64,000 bases of DNA from Mucilaginibacter sp. OK268 (GCF_900103125.1 NZ_FNJV01000001.1:434001-498000), one strand, 5' to 3'; positions 1 to 9,889 are shown, counted from the first letter of the stretch. The notes: generated by a model not told the origin, from the sequence alone. Program-made: numbers and translations.

Positions 1-489
1 CAGGCTGACAGTAATATTAGCTATTACGCTCGGGGACCTTATGAAAACTATATTGACAGGCGTACGGGTTCGGAAGCGGGGACCTATTCACAACCAATCA
101 GTCAATTCATGGAGCCTTATGTGGTACCGCAGGAAAACGGTAACCGCACCGATGTACGCTGGATGCTGCTGCACCATAAAACCGGCGGCTTGGTGGTAAC
201 TGCCGATAGCCTGCTCAGCATGAGCGCCTGGCTTTATACCGAAGAAAACATCCAAAAGGCAAAACACACCAATAAACTCCAGGATGCAGGTTTTATAACC
301 CTTAATATCGATCTGGTACAAATGGGCGTAGGTGGTAATGATAGCTGGTCGGAAGTAGCCGAGCCCTTGGAGCAGTACCACATCCCGGCAAAAAACTATG
401 GTTACAGCTTTTATCTGAAGACTTATCAGGGCAAACCCGATGCTGCCGGAAAAGCGGCGTATCAAATGAAATTTAACAAAACGCAATGA
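1..489 (+). CDS. GH2 beta-galactosidase, C-terminal part (5' end outside window)
   Basis: The reading frame is open from base 1 and ends with TGA at 487-489, so this is the 3' end of a longer gene. The translation opens with the signature of the last LacZ domain (a GPYENY..R motif followed within about 40 residues by PQENGNR.DVRW) and continues as a beta-sandwich typical of the small beta-galactosidase domain. That matches GH2 beta-galactosidases of 1,000-1,100 residues. In a pectin locus it would release galactose from galactan side chains of rhamnogalacturonan I in the periplasm. Its stop codon overlaps the start of the GH106 gene by 4 bases (ATGA), so the two are translationally coupled. 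The catalytic glutamates lie upstream of the window and cannot be checked. Confidence 0.88.
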   Translation, partial: QADSNISYYARGPYENYIDRRTGSEAGTYSQPISQFMEPYVVPQENGNRTDVRWMLLHHKTGGLVVTADSLLSMSAWLYTEENIQKAKHTNKLQDAGFITLNIDLVQMGVGGNDSWSEVAEPLEQYHIPAKNYGYSFYLKTYQGKPDAAGKAAYQMKFNKTQ

Positions 490-3400
490 GGAAGCACGTT
501 TTTATAACCGGTATTTGCCTGTGCTTCCTGGTTGTTCAGGGGATGGCCCAGCAGCACAAACCGTTACCCCAAAAAGATGCTTTGAAACAAGCTTTTCTAC
601 ACCCGCCCGAATCGGCAAAGCCTTGGGTGTTCTGGTACTGGATGCAAGGCGCTGTAAGTAGGGAAGGTATCACTGCCGACCTGCTGGCCATGAAGCAAGC
701 CGGTATTGCCGGGGCTTATTTAATGCCTATCAAAGGGCCGGCTAATCCGCCATATCTTACGCCGTCAATTAAGCAGTTAAGCCCCGAATGGTGGGCTATG
801 GTGAAATTTACCATGCAGGAAGCCGACAGAATAGGTGTAAAATTAGCCATGCACGATAGCGATGGTTTCGCGCTGGCAGGCGGCCCCTGGATAACTCCTG
901 AACTTTCCATGCAAAAAGTAGTATGGTCAAAAACTGAGGTTGAGGGCGGCAAAGCTTATCATGATACTTTGCCTGTACCTTTGCACTATAAAAATTATTA
1001 TAAGGATATCGAAATATTGGCTTATCCATCGCTTCCCGGCGAGGGTCAGAGTAGTTATGATGAGCATTCAAAGGTAACTACCAATCTGCCGAATACCGAT
1101 GTACAATATCTTGCTGAAAAAAGGAATACCAAAAGCTTTACCAGTAATGAGTCTTGCTGGCTACAGTTGGAATTTGAAAAGCCATTTACCTGCCGTTCTC
1201 TCATTATCCATACGGCTGGGAACAATTACCAGTCGGAGCGGCTACTGCTTGAAGTAAGTGATGATGGTAAAAATTTTCGCTCATTAGGCCGACTTGAGCC
1301 ACCGCGCCATGGCTGGCAGGATGGGGATGCCGAAATTACCAATGCTATTGAACCAACAACTGCAAAATATTTCAGGTTTACTTATGATAAAAATGGATCA
1401 GAACCAGGGGCGGAAGATCTTGATTTTGCCAAATGGAAGCCTACATTAAAGCTTTCGGGGATTGAGTTGTTAAGCGAGCCGCGCATCCATCAATATGAAA
1501 GTAAAAACGGTGAGGTGTGGCGCTTAAGCAAGTGTACTACAGAAATCCAGTTACCGGCTAATCTTTGTGTCGATAAAAGCAAGGTTATTAACCTTACTAA
1601 TAAATTAAGCGCGGATGGTAAACTCAACTGGATTGCACCTGCGGGCAACTGGACTATCATTCGTATTGGTCATACTTCCACCGGGCATACCAACGCTACA
1701 GGCGGTGGCGGCATCGGTCTGGAATGTGATAAGTTTAACCCTGAAGCTGCCAAAACGCAGTTTGAGAACTGGTTTGGTGAGGCTATCAAACAGGGGGGGG
1801 CTGAACTGGCCAAACGGGTTTTGAAGATTTTTCATGTAGATAGCTGGGAATGTGGCAGTCAAAACTGGTCGCCGATTTTTGCCGGTGAATTTAAAAAACG
1901 GCGAGGGTATGATCTGTTGCCATATCTTCCATTAATGGCCGGTGTGCCGATGGAGAGCGCCAAAAAATCCGAAAAGGTATTGGCCGATGTGCGGCAAACT
2001 ATAGCCGAGTTACTGGTAGATAATTTCTATGGCACAATGGCTAAGCTGGCACACGAAAAAGGCTGCACATTTACTGCTGAAAGCGTTGCCCCAACCATGA
2101 TGAGCGACGGCATGCTGCATTATCAAAAGGCCGATATCCCGATGGGAGAGTTTTGGTTCAGAAGCCATACGCATGATAAACCCAATGACATGCTTGATGC
2201 GATATCCGGCGGCCACATCTACGGAAAAAATATTATCCAGGCCGAGGCTTTTACGGAATTAAGGCTTTTGTGGGATGAACATCCCGGTATGCTCAAAACT
2301 GCTGCCGATCGTAATTTTGCCCTTGGCATTAACCGTTATGTTTTCCATGTGAATGTACATAACCCCTGGCTCGATCGTAAGCCCGGGATGACGCTTGACG
2401 GGATCGGACTGTTTTTTCAGCGCGATCAAACCTGGTGGCAGCCAGGAAAAGCCTGGTTTGATTATATCGGCCGTTGCCAGGCCATGTTACAGCAAGGCCA
2501 CCCGGTTACCGATATCGCTGTTTTTACTGGCGAGGAAACCCCACGCCGTGCTATTTTGCCCGACAGGTTGGTGAGTACCCTGCCGGGGATCTTCGGTGCT
2601 GAACGGGTCAAACAGGAAGCTGAACGTTTGGCTAATAAAGATGTGCCTGTCATCAATTCGGTTGAAGATGCGAACCACTCAGCCAATATGGCTTTACCTG
2701 AGAATTGGATCGACCCCCTGCGCGGTTATGCTTATGATTCTTTCAACAAAGACGCATTGCTGCGTTTAGTTACCGTAAGAAATGGCCGGATCATTTTGCC
2801 TGGGGGGGCCAGTTATGCCATACTGGTTGTTCCGGGGATAAGTCAAATGTCACCGCAACCATGGCAGTTATCGGCAGAGGTTATTAAAAAACTTCAACAA
2901 TTGGTGAACGAGGGGGCTACGGTTTTGTTGGGCGACGAACGGATGAAAGCTACTTTAAGTGGCGTCAAGCAGACATCGGAAACTAAACTGCTGATCGGCC
3001 CTTACCAGAAAGATACTTTTGATGAAATCGGCATTTCTCGCGATCTGATCGTTATGGATTCGGTAAATCAATCCGCAAAAGATCTGGCATGGACACATCG
3101 CAGGGCTGATAATCTTGATATCTATTTCATCTCCAATCAGCAGGCTTTAAACCGCACTGTCAATTTATCGCTGAGGGTATCATGCCGTGTTCCTGAATTA
3201 TGGGATCCTTTAACCGGGGATATGAAACGTTTGCATAGTACCAGTGAATCGGCTCGTACAAACCTGAGTCTTAACCTTGTTGCAAATGGTTCCGCTTTTA
3301 TTGTTTTCAGAAACAGCCACCCGGATACAAAACTTGAGTTGGATAAAGCGGTACATTTTAAAACGGTACAAACTTTTACAAGCTGGCAGATACAGTTTGA

Positions 3401-3842
3401 TCCTAAATCCGGAGGACCTGAAAAGCCGATTACGTTTGATAAACCGGATGACTGGTCGCTTAGTAATAATGACAGCATAAAGTACTACTCCGGAACGGCT
3501 GTTTACAACCGCACTTTTCAGTTTACCGGGAAACCGGACAGCAAACTATACCTTGATCTGGGCAATGTTGCCAACCTTGCTGAAGTATACGTAAACGGGA
3601 TCAACTGCGGCACTGCATGGACATTCCCTTATCGTGTAAACATCAGCAAGGCGGTTAAATTTGGAGAAAATAAGCTAATAATTAAAGTAACCAATACCTG
3701 GGCCAACCGCCTCATGGGCGATCATGTGCTGCCGGAAAATAAACGAATTACATGGACAAATGCACCTTACAGGTTGGAAAGCCGCCCGCTTTTGCCGGCT
3801 GGATTACTCAGCCCGGTTAGGTTGCTCACTTATATCCCTTAA
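486..3842 (+). CDS. GH106 alpha-L-rhamnosidase
   Basis: A 1,118-residue secreted protein with a signal peptide (about residues 1-22, ending MAQ). The opening of the mature protein (KPWVFWYWMQG, then an AG..GAYLMP strand) is typical of the GH106 barrel. Glu455 (in DSWECG) and Glu587 (in QAEAFTE) occupy, at a constant offset of six, the places I recall for the catalytic glutamates of Bacteroides BT0986 (E461 and E593); that comparison is from memory. A discoidin-like insert lies around residues 220-310, and a C-terminal carbohydrate-binding-like sandwich carries the YVNG..CGTAW motif near residue 1040. It should remove terminal alpha-L-rhamnose from rhamnogalacturonan oligosaccharides. It overlaps the GH2 gene and is followed by GH127. 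Runs of 8 and 7 G occur inside the coding sequence. Confidence 0.9.
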   Translation: MRKHVFITGICLCFLVVQGMAQQHKPLPQKDALKQAFLHPPESAKPWVFWYWMQGAVSREGITADLLAMKQAGIAGAYLMPIKGPANPPYLTPSIKQLSPEWWAMVKFTMQEADRIGVKLAMHDSDGFALAGGPWITPELSMQKVVWSKTEVEGGKAYHDTLPVPLHYKNYYKDIEILAYPSLPGEGQSSYDEHSKVTTNLPNTDVQYLAEKRNTKSFTSNESCWLQLEFEKPFTCRSLIIHTAGNNYQSERLLLEVSDDGKNFRSLGRLEPPRHGWQDGDAEITNAIEPTTAKYFRFTYDKNGSEPGAEDLDFAKWKPTLKLSGIELLSEPRIHQYESKNGEVWRLSKCTTEIQLPANLCVDKSKVINLTNKLSADGKLNWIAPAGNWTIIRIGHTSTGHTNATGGGGIGLECDKFNPEAAKTQFENWFGEAIKQGGAELAKRVLKIFHVDSWECGSQNWSPIFAGEFKKRRGYDLLPYLPLMAGVPMESAKKSEKVLADVRQTIAELLVDNFYGTMAKLAHEKGCTFTAESVAPTMMSDGMLHYQKADIPMGEFWFRSHTHDKPNDMLDAISGGHIYGKNIIQAEAFTELRLLWDEHPGMLKTAADRNFALGINRYVFHVNVHNPWLDRKPGMTLDGIGLFFQRDQTWWQPGKAWFDYIGRCQAMLQQGHPVTDIAVFTGEETPRRAILPDRLVSTLPGIFGAERVKQEAERLANKDVPVINSVEDANHSANMALPENWIDPLRGYAYDSFNKDALLRLVTVRNGRIILPGGASYAILVVPGISQMSPQPWQLSAEVIKKLQQLVNEGATVLLGDERMKATLSGVKQTSETKLLIGPYQKDTFDEIGISRDLIVMDSVNQSAKDLAWTHRRADNLDIYFISNQQALNRTVNLSLRVSCRVPELWDPLTGDMKRLHSTSESARTNLSLNLVANGSAFIVFRNSHPDTKLELDKAVHFKTVQTFTSWQIQFDPKSGGPEKPITFDKPDDWSLSNNDSIKYYSGTAVYNRTFQFTGKPDSKLYLDLGNVANLAEVYVNGINCGTAWTFPYRVNISKAVKFGENKLIIKVTNTWANRLMGDHVLPENKRITWTNAPYRLESRPLLPAGLLSPVRLLTYIP

Positions 3843-3846
3843 TAGT

Positions 3847-3933
3847 ATGAAAACATCATATAAGTATCTCGCCGTCCCCTCTGGGTCTCTCGCAGAGGAC
3901 CCTGAGGTTCCCTCCTCCTCTCGAAAAGCTAAA
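3847..3933 (+). repeat. Duplicated gene start flanking a GC-rich insert, upstream of GH127
   Basis: The first 23 bases at 3847 closely resemble the first 23 bases at 3934: both read ATGAAAACAT..TATAA.TATCT. Between the two copies lies a C/T- and G-rich stretch of about 64 bases, unlike the surrounding code and rich in CCTC/GAGG blocks that could pair. The insert keeps the reading frame (87 bases) but would place 29 non-signal-like residues ahead of the true signal peptide. It looks like a small dispersed repeat that landed at the gene start and duplicated it. The nature of the repeat is inferred. Confidence 0.5.
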
Positions 3934-5976
3934 ATGAAAACATTGTATAAATATCTTATCATCACATTATTGGTAATTGCCGGCGGCAGGATTTCGGCAC
4001 AAAACAAAGCATTGGTTAACACCAGCAAAAGCAATTACGCCAAGTTAAGTAGCCTTGATATGGGCTCGGTACAGTGGACGGGTGGTTTCTGGGCCGACAG
4101 GTTTAAAGTTTGCCGTGATACCATGATCCCCAACCTGTGGCGGGTTTATACCGACCCAAAGATCAGCCACGCTTACCGTAATTTTGAAATAGCCGCCGGA
4201 TTGGACACAGGCTCACACGAGGGGCCGCCCTTTCATGATGGGGATTTTTATAAGCTGTTTGAAGCAGTAGCGAGCATGTACGCAGCCACGCATGATCCGG
4301 CACTTGACCGCTTGATGGATAAAACCATAGCCGTTATTGCTAAAGCGCAACGGGCCGACGGCTATATCCACACGCCAACCATTATTGAGGAGCGCAAGAA
4401 CAGCATTAAAGAAAAGGCCCTTAGTGACCGCCTCAACTTTGAAACGTATAATCTTGGTCACCTGATGACCGCCGCCTGCGTGCATTATCGCGTTACGGGT
4501 AAACCAACTTTGCTGAAAGTAGCTATCAGGGCAACCGACTATCTTTACAAATTTTATAAAACCGCTTCGCCAGAGTTGGCCCGGAATGCCATTTGCCCTT
4601 CGCATTATATGGGCGTAGTAGAGATGTACCGCACCACCCGCGATCCTAAATATCTGGAGCTGGCCAAAAACCTTATCGATATCCGCGGCCTGATGAAAGA
4701 TGGTACTGATGATAACCAGGACAGGGTGCCTTTCCGCCAGCAAACTCAGGCCATGGGGCATGCAGTGAGGGCCAATTACCTTTTTGCCGGTGCTGCCGAT
4801 GTGTTTGCCGAAACGGGCGACACCTCCCTGATGCATACTTTAAATTTAATGTGGAACGACGTGGTGAACCGTAAAATGTATATCACTGGTGGCTGCGGAT
4901 CGCTGTATGACGGTGTTTCGCCGGATGGGACTTCCTATAATCCGAACGAGGTACAAAAAATTCATCAGGCTTATGGGCGCGATTACCAGTTGCCCAGCTT
5001 TACCGCTCATAATGAAACCTGCGCCAATATTGGCAATGTTTTATGGAACTGGCGCATGCTGCAAATAACAGGCGATGCAAAATATGCCGATGTGATTGAA
5101 CTGGCACTATATAACAGTGTGCTTTCGGGCATCAGCTTAAGCGGTCGCGATTTTTTATATACTAATCCCCTGGCCTATTCAGATAGTTTGCCGTTTAAAC
5201 AGCGCTGGTCGAAGGATAGGGTTAGGTATATCAAACTCTCCAATTGCTGTCCTCCAAACGTGGTGCGTACCATTGCCGAGGTGAGCGATTATGCTTACAG
5301 TGTATCGGATAAAGGTTTGTGGTTTAATTTGTATGGCAGCAATACCATAACGGCTAAACTGAAAGATGGAACGCCAATAAAAATGACCCAAACTACCAAC
5401 TATCCATGGGATGGAAAGGTCCGCATCCGGTTTGATGATGTGCCGGGAAATAAAGCTTTCTCGGTGTTTTTGAGGATCCCGGGCTGGTGTAAAGGTGCAA
5501 GTATCAAAATGGCCGATCAGCCGGTGCCACAGTTAGGTGCCACTCCGGGAGCTTATACCCAGTTGAACGCCGTTTGGCGAAAAGGAATGACAATTGATCT
5601 TGACCTGCCTATGCCGGTAACGCTGATGGAAGCTAATCCGCTGGTTGAAGAAACCCGCAACCAGGTAGCGGTTAAACGTGGCCCGGTGGTGTATTGCCTT
5701 GAATCGGCCGATCTGGCGGAGGGACAAAAGATCTTCAATATAGCGCTGTCAATTGGCAATGTACTCAAACCGGAAATGATCAGGATAGATAACAGCGAGA
5801 TTATGAGCCTTGTTGGAAAAGCCGACGTTCGGGATGAAAACAATTGGAGTAACAGGCTTTATAAAGAAGTATCCGCACCAAAACAAAACGCTACTGATAT
5901 CAGGCTGATACCATATTATGCATGGGGAAACCGTGGGCATGTGGATATGGAAACCTGGTTGCCGCTGGATTTTTAA
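3934..5976 (+). CDS. GH127 beta-L-arabinofuranosidase
   Basis: A 680-residue protein if started at 3934, where MKTLYKYL opens a normal signal peptide ending in SAQ. The in-frame ATG at 3847 lies in a duplicated start and gives no signal peptide. The family is shown by the zinc/cysteine centre: Glu361 and Cys363 in HNETC, then Cys438 and Cys439 in NCCPPN. These match the Glu-x-Cys plus Cys-Cys pattern of Bifidobacterium HypBA1, with nearly the same spacing. The N-terminal part is an (alpha/alpha)6 barrel, followed by beta-sandwiches. It probably trims terminal L-arabinofuranose from arabinan or RG side chains in the periplasm. GH146, a close relative with the same motif, is the main alternative. 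It ends a GH2-GH106-GH127 run and converges on the DUF5703 gene. Confidence 0.87.
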   Translation: MKTLYKYLIITLLVIAGGRISAQNKALVNTSKSNYAKLSSLDMGSVQWTGGFWADRFKVCRDTMIPNLWRVYTDPKISHAYRNFEIAAGLDTGSHEGPPFHDGDFYKLFEAVASMYAATHDPALDRLMDKTIAVIAKAQRADGYIHTPTIIEERKNSIKEKALSDRLNFETYNLGHLMTAACVHYRVTGKPTLLKVAIRATDYLYKFYKTASPELARNAICPSHYMGVVEMYRTTRDPKYLELAKNLIDIRGLMKDGTDDNQDRVPFRQQTQAMGHAVRANYLFAGAADVFAETGDTSLMHTLNLMWNDVVNRKMYITGGCGSLYDGVSPDGTSYNPNEVQKIHQAYGRDYQLPSFTAHNETCANIGNVLWNWRMLQITGDAKYADVIELALYNSVLSGISLSGRDFLYTNPLAYSDSLPFKQRWSKDRVRYIKLSNCCPPNVVRTIAEVSDYAYSVSDKGLWFNLYGSNTITAKLKDGTPIKMTQTTNYPWDGKVRIRFDDVPGNKAFSVFLRIPGWCKGASIKMADQPVPQLGATPGAYTQLNAVWRKGMTIDLDLPMPVTLMEANPLVEETRNQVAVKRGPVVYCLESADLAEGQKIFNIALSIGNVLKPEMIRIDNSEIMSLVGKADVRDENNWSNRLYKEVSAPKQNATDIRLIPYYAWGNRGHVDMETWLPLDF

Positions 5977-6141
5977 GAGGGAAGGTTAAAGGCGAAAGGT
6001 TTTTAAGGTGTTCCGCGTTTTCACGCTCAAAAAATGGAATGGCCCTCTTTTTACAAAAAAGAATACCGGGACTTTTTCGATTGTTTTTTTCCGGAATCAA
6101 AAAATTGGGACACCCGATTTGTTACAATTGAGAAGAGGGTT

Positions 6142-8457
6142 TTATCGGCTTAGCATCACTGTAATATCTTTCCTTCTCTCTTCCGGAAAAACTTTCATAT
6201 CAACTATTTTTCCATCCTTTAGCTTCGCTTCAACAGTGGTGTTGTAAGGCGCGTGAAGTAAAAAATGCACATCCCAATCCTTTGGCCAGGCAGGAAAAAG
6301 CAGGATCTTTTTATCATCCACCTGCATCAGCATTTCCTGCAGACCGATCATGCCCGAGCCACCCCAATTATGGTCGGGTGCCCAGTCGAAACCCGGTCCC
6401 CAGAATGCGGGGAAACGCCTGCCTGAATTTTTGAGTTTAAAGGTGGTCAGTTTGGCAGCTTCACTGGTAAGTCCTAAGCGGGCAGCAAAAATGTTATCTT
6501 GTTTCCAGCCTATGCCGCTCCTGAATTTGGCTACGAGGGTATCCAGTTTCCATGTGTTCAAAGCGGTATCTAAGCCCGGTTTGCCTAAGCCGAAGATTCC
6601 CCATGGAAATACCGGGTAAAACTGGGTGTTCTCTTCGTTACTAACCCGTTCCCATGATTTGGCAGGAGTGAGGGTTTTGCGACCATCAATTTCTGCAAAT
6701 GTTAATGGGGGGATGCGTTTCAGTAAGCTGGTCAATTTCAAGCGCTCGTCGCCCGTTAAATAGGTATCTGGCAGGGCCAGCATTCGTTTGGTGATGGTTT
6801 GCAGGGCTGCTATGGTAGAGTTGGAATTATAAGCCATCTTAAAAGTTTCGGCGGATGAACCGGGGTATAAAACCAAATGGCCATTCCCATTAAGTGCTTT
6901 AGCGCTTCGTTTGTGGGAAAGGTATTGGTAATGCTCGTCAAAGAAAGTAAGGCAACTTTCAATGAAAGGAATGTATTGGTGGATATCATCGCCTTTGTAC
7001 CGCTCAGTTTCCAGCATCATGAGGCAAAACTCAAAAACGGTATCCCAGGTATATTCAAGCCAGGCGTTGTATTCTATGCCCTTATCAAAATCGGCGGGGC
7101 GTTTCCAGGTATATTCGGCACTATTCGGCAAACCGAAATTCTCTACTTGTTCGGTAAAGCAGGCCCCGTTATGCCCCCAATAAACCTGACTGCGCAACTC
7201 GGCGTTTTTTAGGGAATGGAGATAGAAATCAAATTCCGGTTTCATCATGTCAATATCGCCGCTTTTCAACATCGGAAAATATACCAGCCGTTGATTTTGG
7301 GCAGTCATTAAACCGCCGCCCCAATTACGGAAATCGGGTGTAAAGGCATATTGCGGATTTACAAAAACGGGATCGTAAGTAAAAAGGCCACCGTTAAATT
7401 TAGTGGGGGCTTGTCCATAAGCATTACAGCCCAGCATGTACCTGAATAACTGGTAATTTTTACCGTTTTGCCATGCTGAAGTATCATTGGCAGGCTTATC
7501 GTTATTGATATAGATAAAGCTCCGGCCCCAGTACTGCTTCCACCAGTCGGCTGTTTTTTGCCATACTGTTTTGTGGTTGGATTCTGCTTCGTTAACTACT
7601 TTCTGTAATCCCTGTTGCCATTCATTTATGGATGTGGTTTGTTGAGTGCTTAGGCAGATCTCAAGATCCTGTTTGGCAGCGGGTTTGATGCTCTCCAGCC
7701 TCCAGCCTTCAAAGTCAGTATTAAGATATTGCCCATTTACAGTACCAGCAGGTTTCAGATTTTTGCCTTGCATCAGCCCTCCGAAGGTGAGGTTCTTAAG
7801 CGGATTGTACATCTGATCTTTAACCGCATCCATACCCTGCTGTTTTACAGTAACGTCAAATATGGTAGAATCGAGGTTGTGATGGTAGAACTGGATGGCG
7901 TCGCCTTTAAATGCAATATTATCCTTCAGCGTTTTTATATCGTTGCGAGGGGCAAATTTCCAGGAGCCTTCATTTTTTTCGAGGCCTTTAACCTCCCTGT
8001 CGCGGTAGCGCCAGCTTTCAAAAGTGGCTTCGGTTTTAATGGCTTTATTGCTGCTGATATTAACATGAATCACCGGGCGGTAAACATCAACCCAAAGTTT
8101 TATTTCGGCTTTTAAATCGCCGTTTTTTCCGTGGATGAGAATAGAGCCATTTTGAAGTTTTAGCTCCTGTTTAAAATCACTTCCACCGAAAGGATTTGGC
8201 GATAGTTTGATCCTTATGCGGCCGGGTTTGAGCATGGCGTTGTTTTCATCAAAGGTGCCGCTGCGGGCTATATAAAAGAGCAGTTCGCCTTTTTCAACCC
8301 ATACATTCAACCCGATATCGCCGCCGCCGCAGGGCATGGACTGGCCCGAGTTTTGGCTCTGGCTTGTCCAAACTTCGTTGTATTGTTCAATGCCTTTATT
8401 TTGGGCTAACGCGATATTGCAGTACAGAAAGCAAAGCAGCAACAAGAGTTTTTTCAT
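6142..8457 (-). CDS. DUF5703 protein, predicted (alpha/alpha)6 glycoside hydrolase
   Basis: A 771-residue secreted protein. The start at 8457 is chosen because it begins a clean signal peptide (MKKLLLLLCF to ALAQ) one base after the stop of the esterase gene; a longer frame up to 8526 would overlap that gene. The mature N-terminus (EVWTSQS...SMPCGGGDIGLNVW) resembles the DUF5703 domain and the N-terminal sandwich of GH95-like enzymes. The central part has the W/Y-rich helical look of an (alpha/alpha)6 barrel (WGHNGACF, EYTWDTVFEFC, PGSSAE), and the C-terminus is a small beta domain. It is the last gene of the - strand operon. A pectin side-chain hydrolase is likely, but the substrate is unknown and I cannot name catalytic residues with confidence. 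Confidence 0.7.
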   Translation of the reverse strand: MKKLLLLLCFLYCNIALAQNKGIEQYNEVWTSQSQNSGQSMPCGGGDIGLNVWVEKGELLFYIARSGTFDENNAMLKPGRIRIKLSPNPFGGSDFKQELKLQNGSILIHGKNGDLKAEIKLWVDVYRPVIHVNISSNKAIKTEATFESWRYRDREVKGLEKNEGSWKFAPRNDIKTLKDNIAFKGDAIQFYHHNLDSTIFDVTVKQQGMDAVKDQMYNPLKNLTFGGLMQGKNLKPAGTVNGQYLNTDFEGWRLESIKPAAKQDLEICLSTQQTTSINEWQQGLQKVVNEAESNHKTVWQKTADWWKQYWGRSFIYINNDKPANDTSAWQNGKNYQLFRYMLGCNAYGQAPTKFNGGLFTYDPVFVNPQYAFTPDFRNWGGGLMTAQNQRLVYFPMLKSGDIDMMKPEFDFYLHSLKNAELRSQVYWGHNGACFTEQVENFGLPNSAEYTWKRPADFDKGIEYNAWLEYTWDTVFEFCLMMLETERYKGDDIHQYIPFIESCLTFFDEHYQYLSHKRSAKALNGNGHLVLYPGSSAETFKMAYNSNSTIAALQTITKRMLALPDTYLTGDERLKLTSLLKRIPPLTFAEIDGRKTLTPAKSWERVSNEENTQFYPVFPWGIFGLGKPGLDTALNTWKLDTLVAKFRSGIGWKQDNIFAARLGLTSEAAKLTTFKLKNSGRRFPAFWGPGFDWAPDHNWGGSGMIGLQEMLMQVDDKKILLFPAWPKDWDVHFLLHAPYNTTVEAKLKDGKIVDMKVFPEERRKDITVMLSR

Positions 8458-8458
8458 A

Positions 8459-9880
8459 TTACCAATCGTCGGTTCTGAATGAGGAAACGGGGAGCCCGTT
8501 AGTGCCGAACAGATCGCCCACCACAAAATCCCTGAAGGCGTAACGCACAGCCACAGGCTCTTTTACCAAAGCTGAAGATACAATAATTACACTGCCCGAT
8601 ATCATGGCTTGCGCCGGGTAAAATATTTTGTCCTTACCCGCTATTTCAAAGTTTTGGATTGGTTTATTGAAGGAGGTCAATCCGTTCTCAGCATGTTCAA
8701 ACCTGATGGTAGCCCGGTTGCCATCCACCGTCATTTCTTTATACAGCGGGCTCGCATAATCGAACCCTTTAATACCATAAGTTTGCGCTAAGGCGAGATA
8801 GGCCAACCGTGTACCTACGGGTTCTTTCCTTGGCGGGTGAATAGTCACCTGCTCACCAATATCAAGCAATACGGCCATACCACTGTTAGGTATAACTTTT
8901 AACGATTTACGCTGAGCGTCGCGCAGGTAAGCTGAATTGTATTTGCCGCCAGCATTGTATGGTGGTAGCTGGGTATAATCATAAGGTGCTATCTGCGTAT
9001 AATAAAACGGAAAATCGCCTTGTTGCCATAACTCGCGCCAGCGTTTCACCATTGCCGGGAAAAGCTTTTCATATTGGCCGGGCCGGTCATAATTTGATTC
9101 GCCCTGGTACCAGATACAGCCTTTGATACCGTAGTCAATCACCGGGTTCAGCATGCCATTGAACAGAGTAGTAGGTGTGCGTGATACGGCTTTAATAGAA
9201 TCTGTTTTAGCCGGGACCTTGATCTCCGGGAAGTCTTTCAGTCCCTCAGGATCCATCCATGCTTCTGCACTCGAACCACCGTAACAATCGCTAATGAGGC
9301 CGATAGGCACATGCAGCATTTCGTTCAGCAACCTGCCAAAATAATAACCGGTTGCACTAAAGTTGGCAACAAATTCGGGTGAAGCAACATGCCATTCGGA
9401 AGGTTTGCTATTTTCCTGTACTTCAGTTACTGATGAACGGGGAACAGTATAAATATGGATGTTGTTATTAGCAGATTTTAGTATCGCATCAAGGGACCCG
9501 TTTATCGGCTGGCTTTTATAACCCTTCATAGGGATCTCCATGTTTGATTGCCCGGTGCAAAGCCAAACTTCGCCAATCATTACGTTGTTTAGTTTGATGG
9601 TATTACCATCGCTGATGGTTACGGTATAAGGGCCGCCGTAAACCGGGGTGCTTACTTTGGCTAGCCATTTGCCGTTTGCATTTACTTTGACTTTATAGCT
9701 TTTCTTATTCCATGAGGCGTTGATGATAACGGTTGAGGCGGCTTTGTCCCAACCCCAGATCGGGGCTTCGCTTTGCTGTTGCAGCACCATGTTATCAGTA
9801 AAAATGGATGCCAGTTTTACCTGTGCCTGCGAGGATATAAACAGGAATAAACCCAGGCTTGATGCCAGTAATTTTTTCAT
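8459..9880 (-). CDS. Sialate O-acetylesterase-like carbohydrate esterase (SASA/DUF303)
   Basis: A 473-residue secreted protein with a signal peptide ending SSQAQ. It has the family hallmarks: the opening IFTDNMVLQQ, the nucleophile block GQSNME (Ser112), GLISDCYGGSSAEAW, and WYQGESN around the middle. A His-Pro-Pro-Arg motif (IHPPRK) near residue 340 supplies the usual catalytic His region. Family members are SGNH esterases that remove O-acetyl groups from sugars. Since no sialic acid genes are present and the context is pectin, acetylated pectin fragments are the likelier substrate. One base separates its stop from the next gene in the operon, and nine bases separate it from the symporter gene upstream. 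Confidence 0.85.
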   Translation of the reverse strand: MKKLLASSLGLFLFISSQAQVKLASIFTDNMVLQQQSEAPIWGWDKAASTVIINASWNKKSYKVKVNANGKWLAKVSTPVYGGPYTVTISDGNTIKLNNVMIGEVWLCTGQSNMEIPMKGYKSQPINGSLDAILKSANNNIHIYTVPRSSVTEVQENSKPSEWHVASPEFVANFSATGYYFGRLLNEMLHVPIGLISDCYGGSSAEAWMDPEGLKDFPEIKVPAKTDSIKAVSRTPTTLFNGMLNPVIDYGIKGCIWYQGESNYDRPGQYEKLFPAMVKRWRELWQQGDFPFYYTQIAPYDYTQLPPYNAGGKYNSAYLRDAQRKSLKVIPNSGMAVLLDIGEQVTIHPPRKEPVGTRLAYLALAQTYGIKGFDYASPLYKEMTVDGNRATIRFEHAENGLTSFNKPIQNFEIAGKDKIFYPAQAMISGSVIIVSSALVKEPVAVRYAFRDFVVGDLFGTNGLPVSSFRTDDW

Positions 9881-9889
9881 TGCAGTAAA

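Noticed and set aside
3724..3933. Upstream extension of the GH127 frame to 3724 or 3847
   Set aside because: The extension overlaps the end of GH106, runs through the inserted repeat and puts non-signal residues before a complete signal peptide that starts at 3934.
4213..4836. 207-codon open frame on the - strand
   Set aside because: It lies wholly inside the GH127 gene in another frame and has no family likeness; a shadow of that gene.
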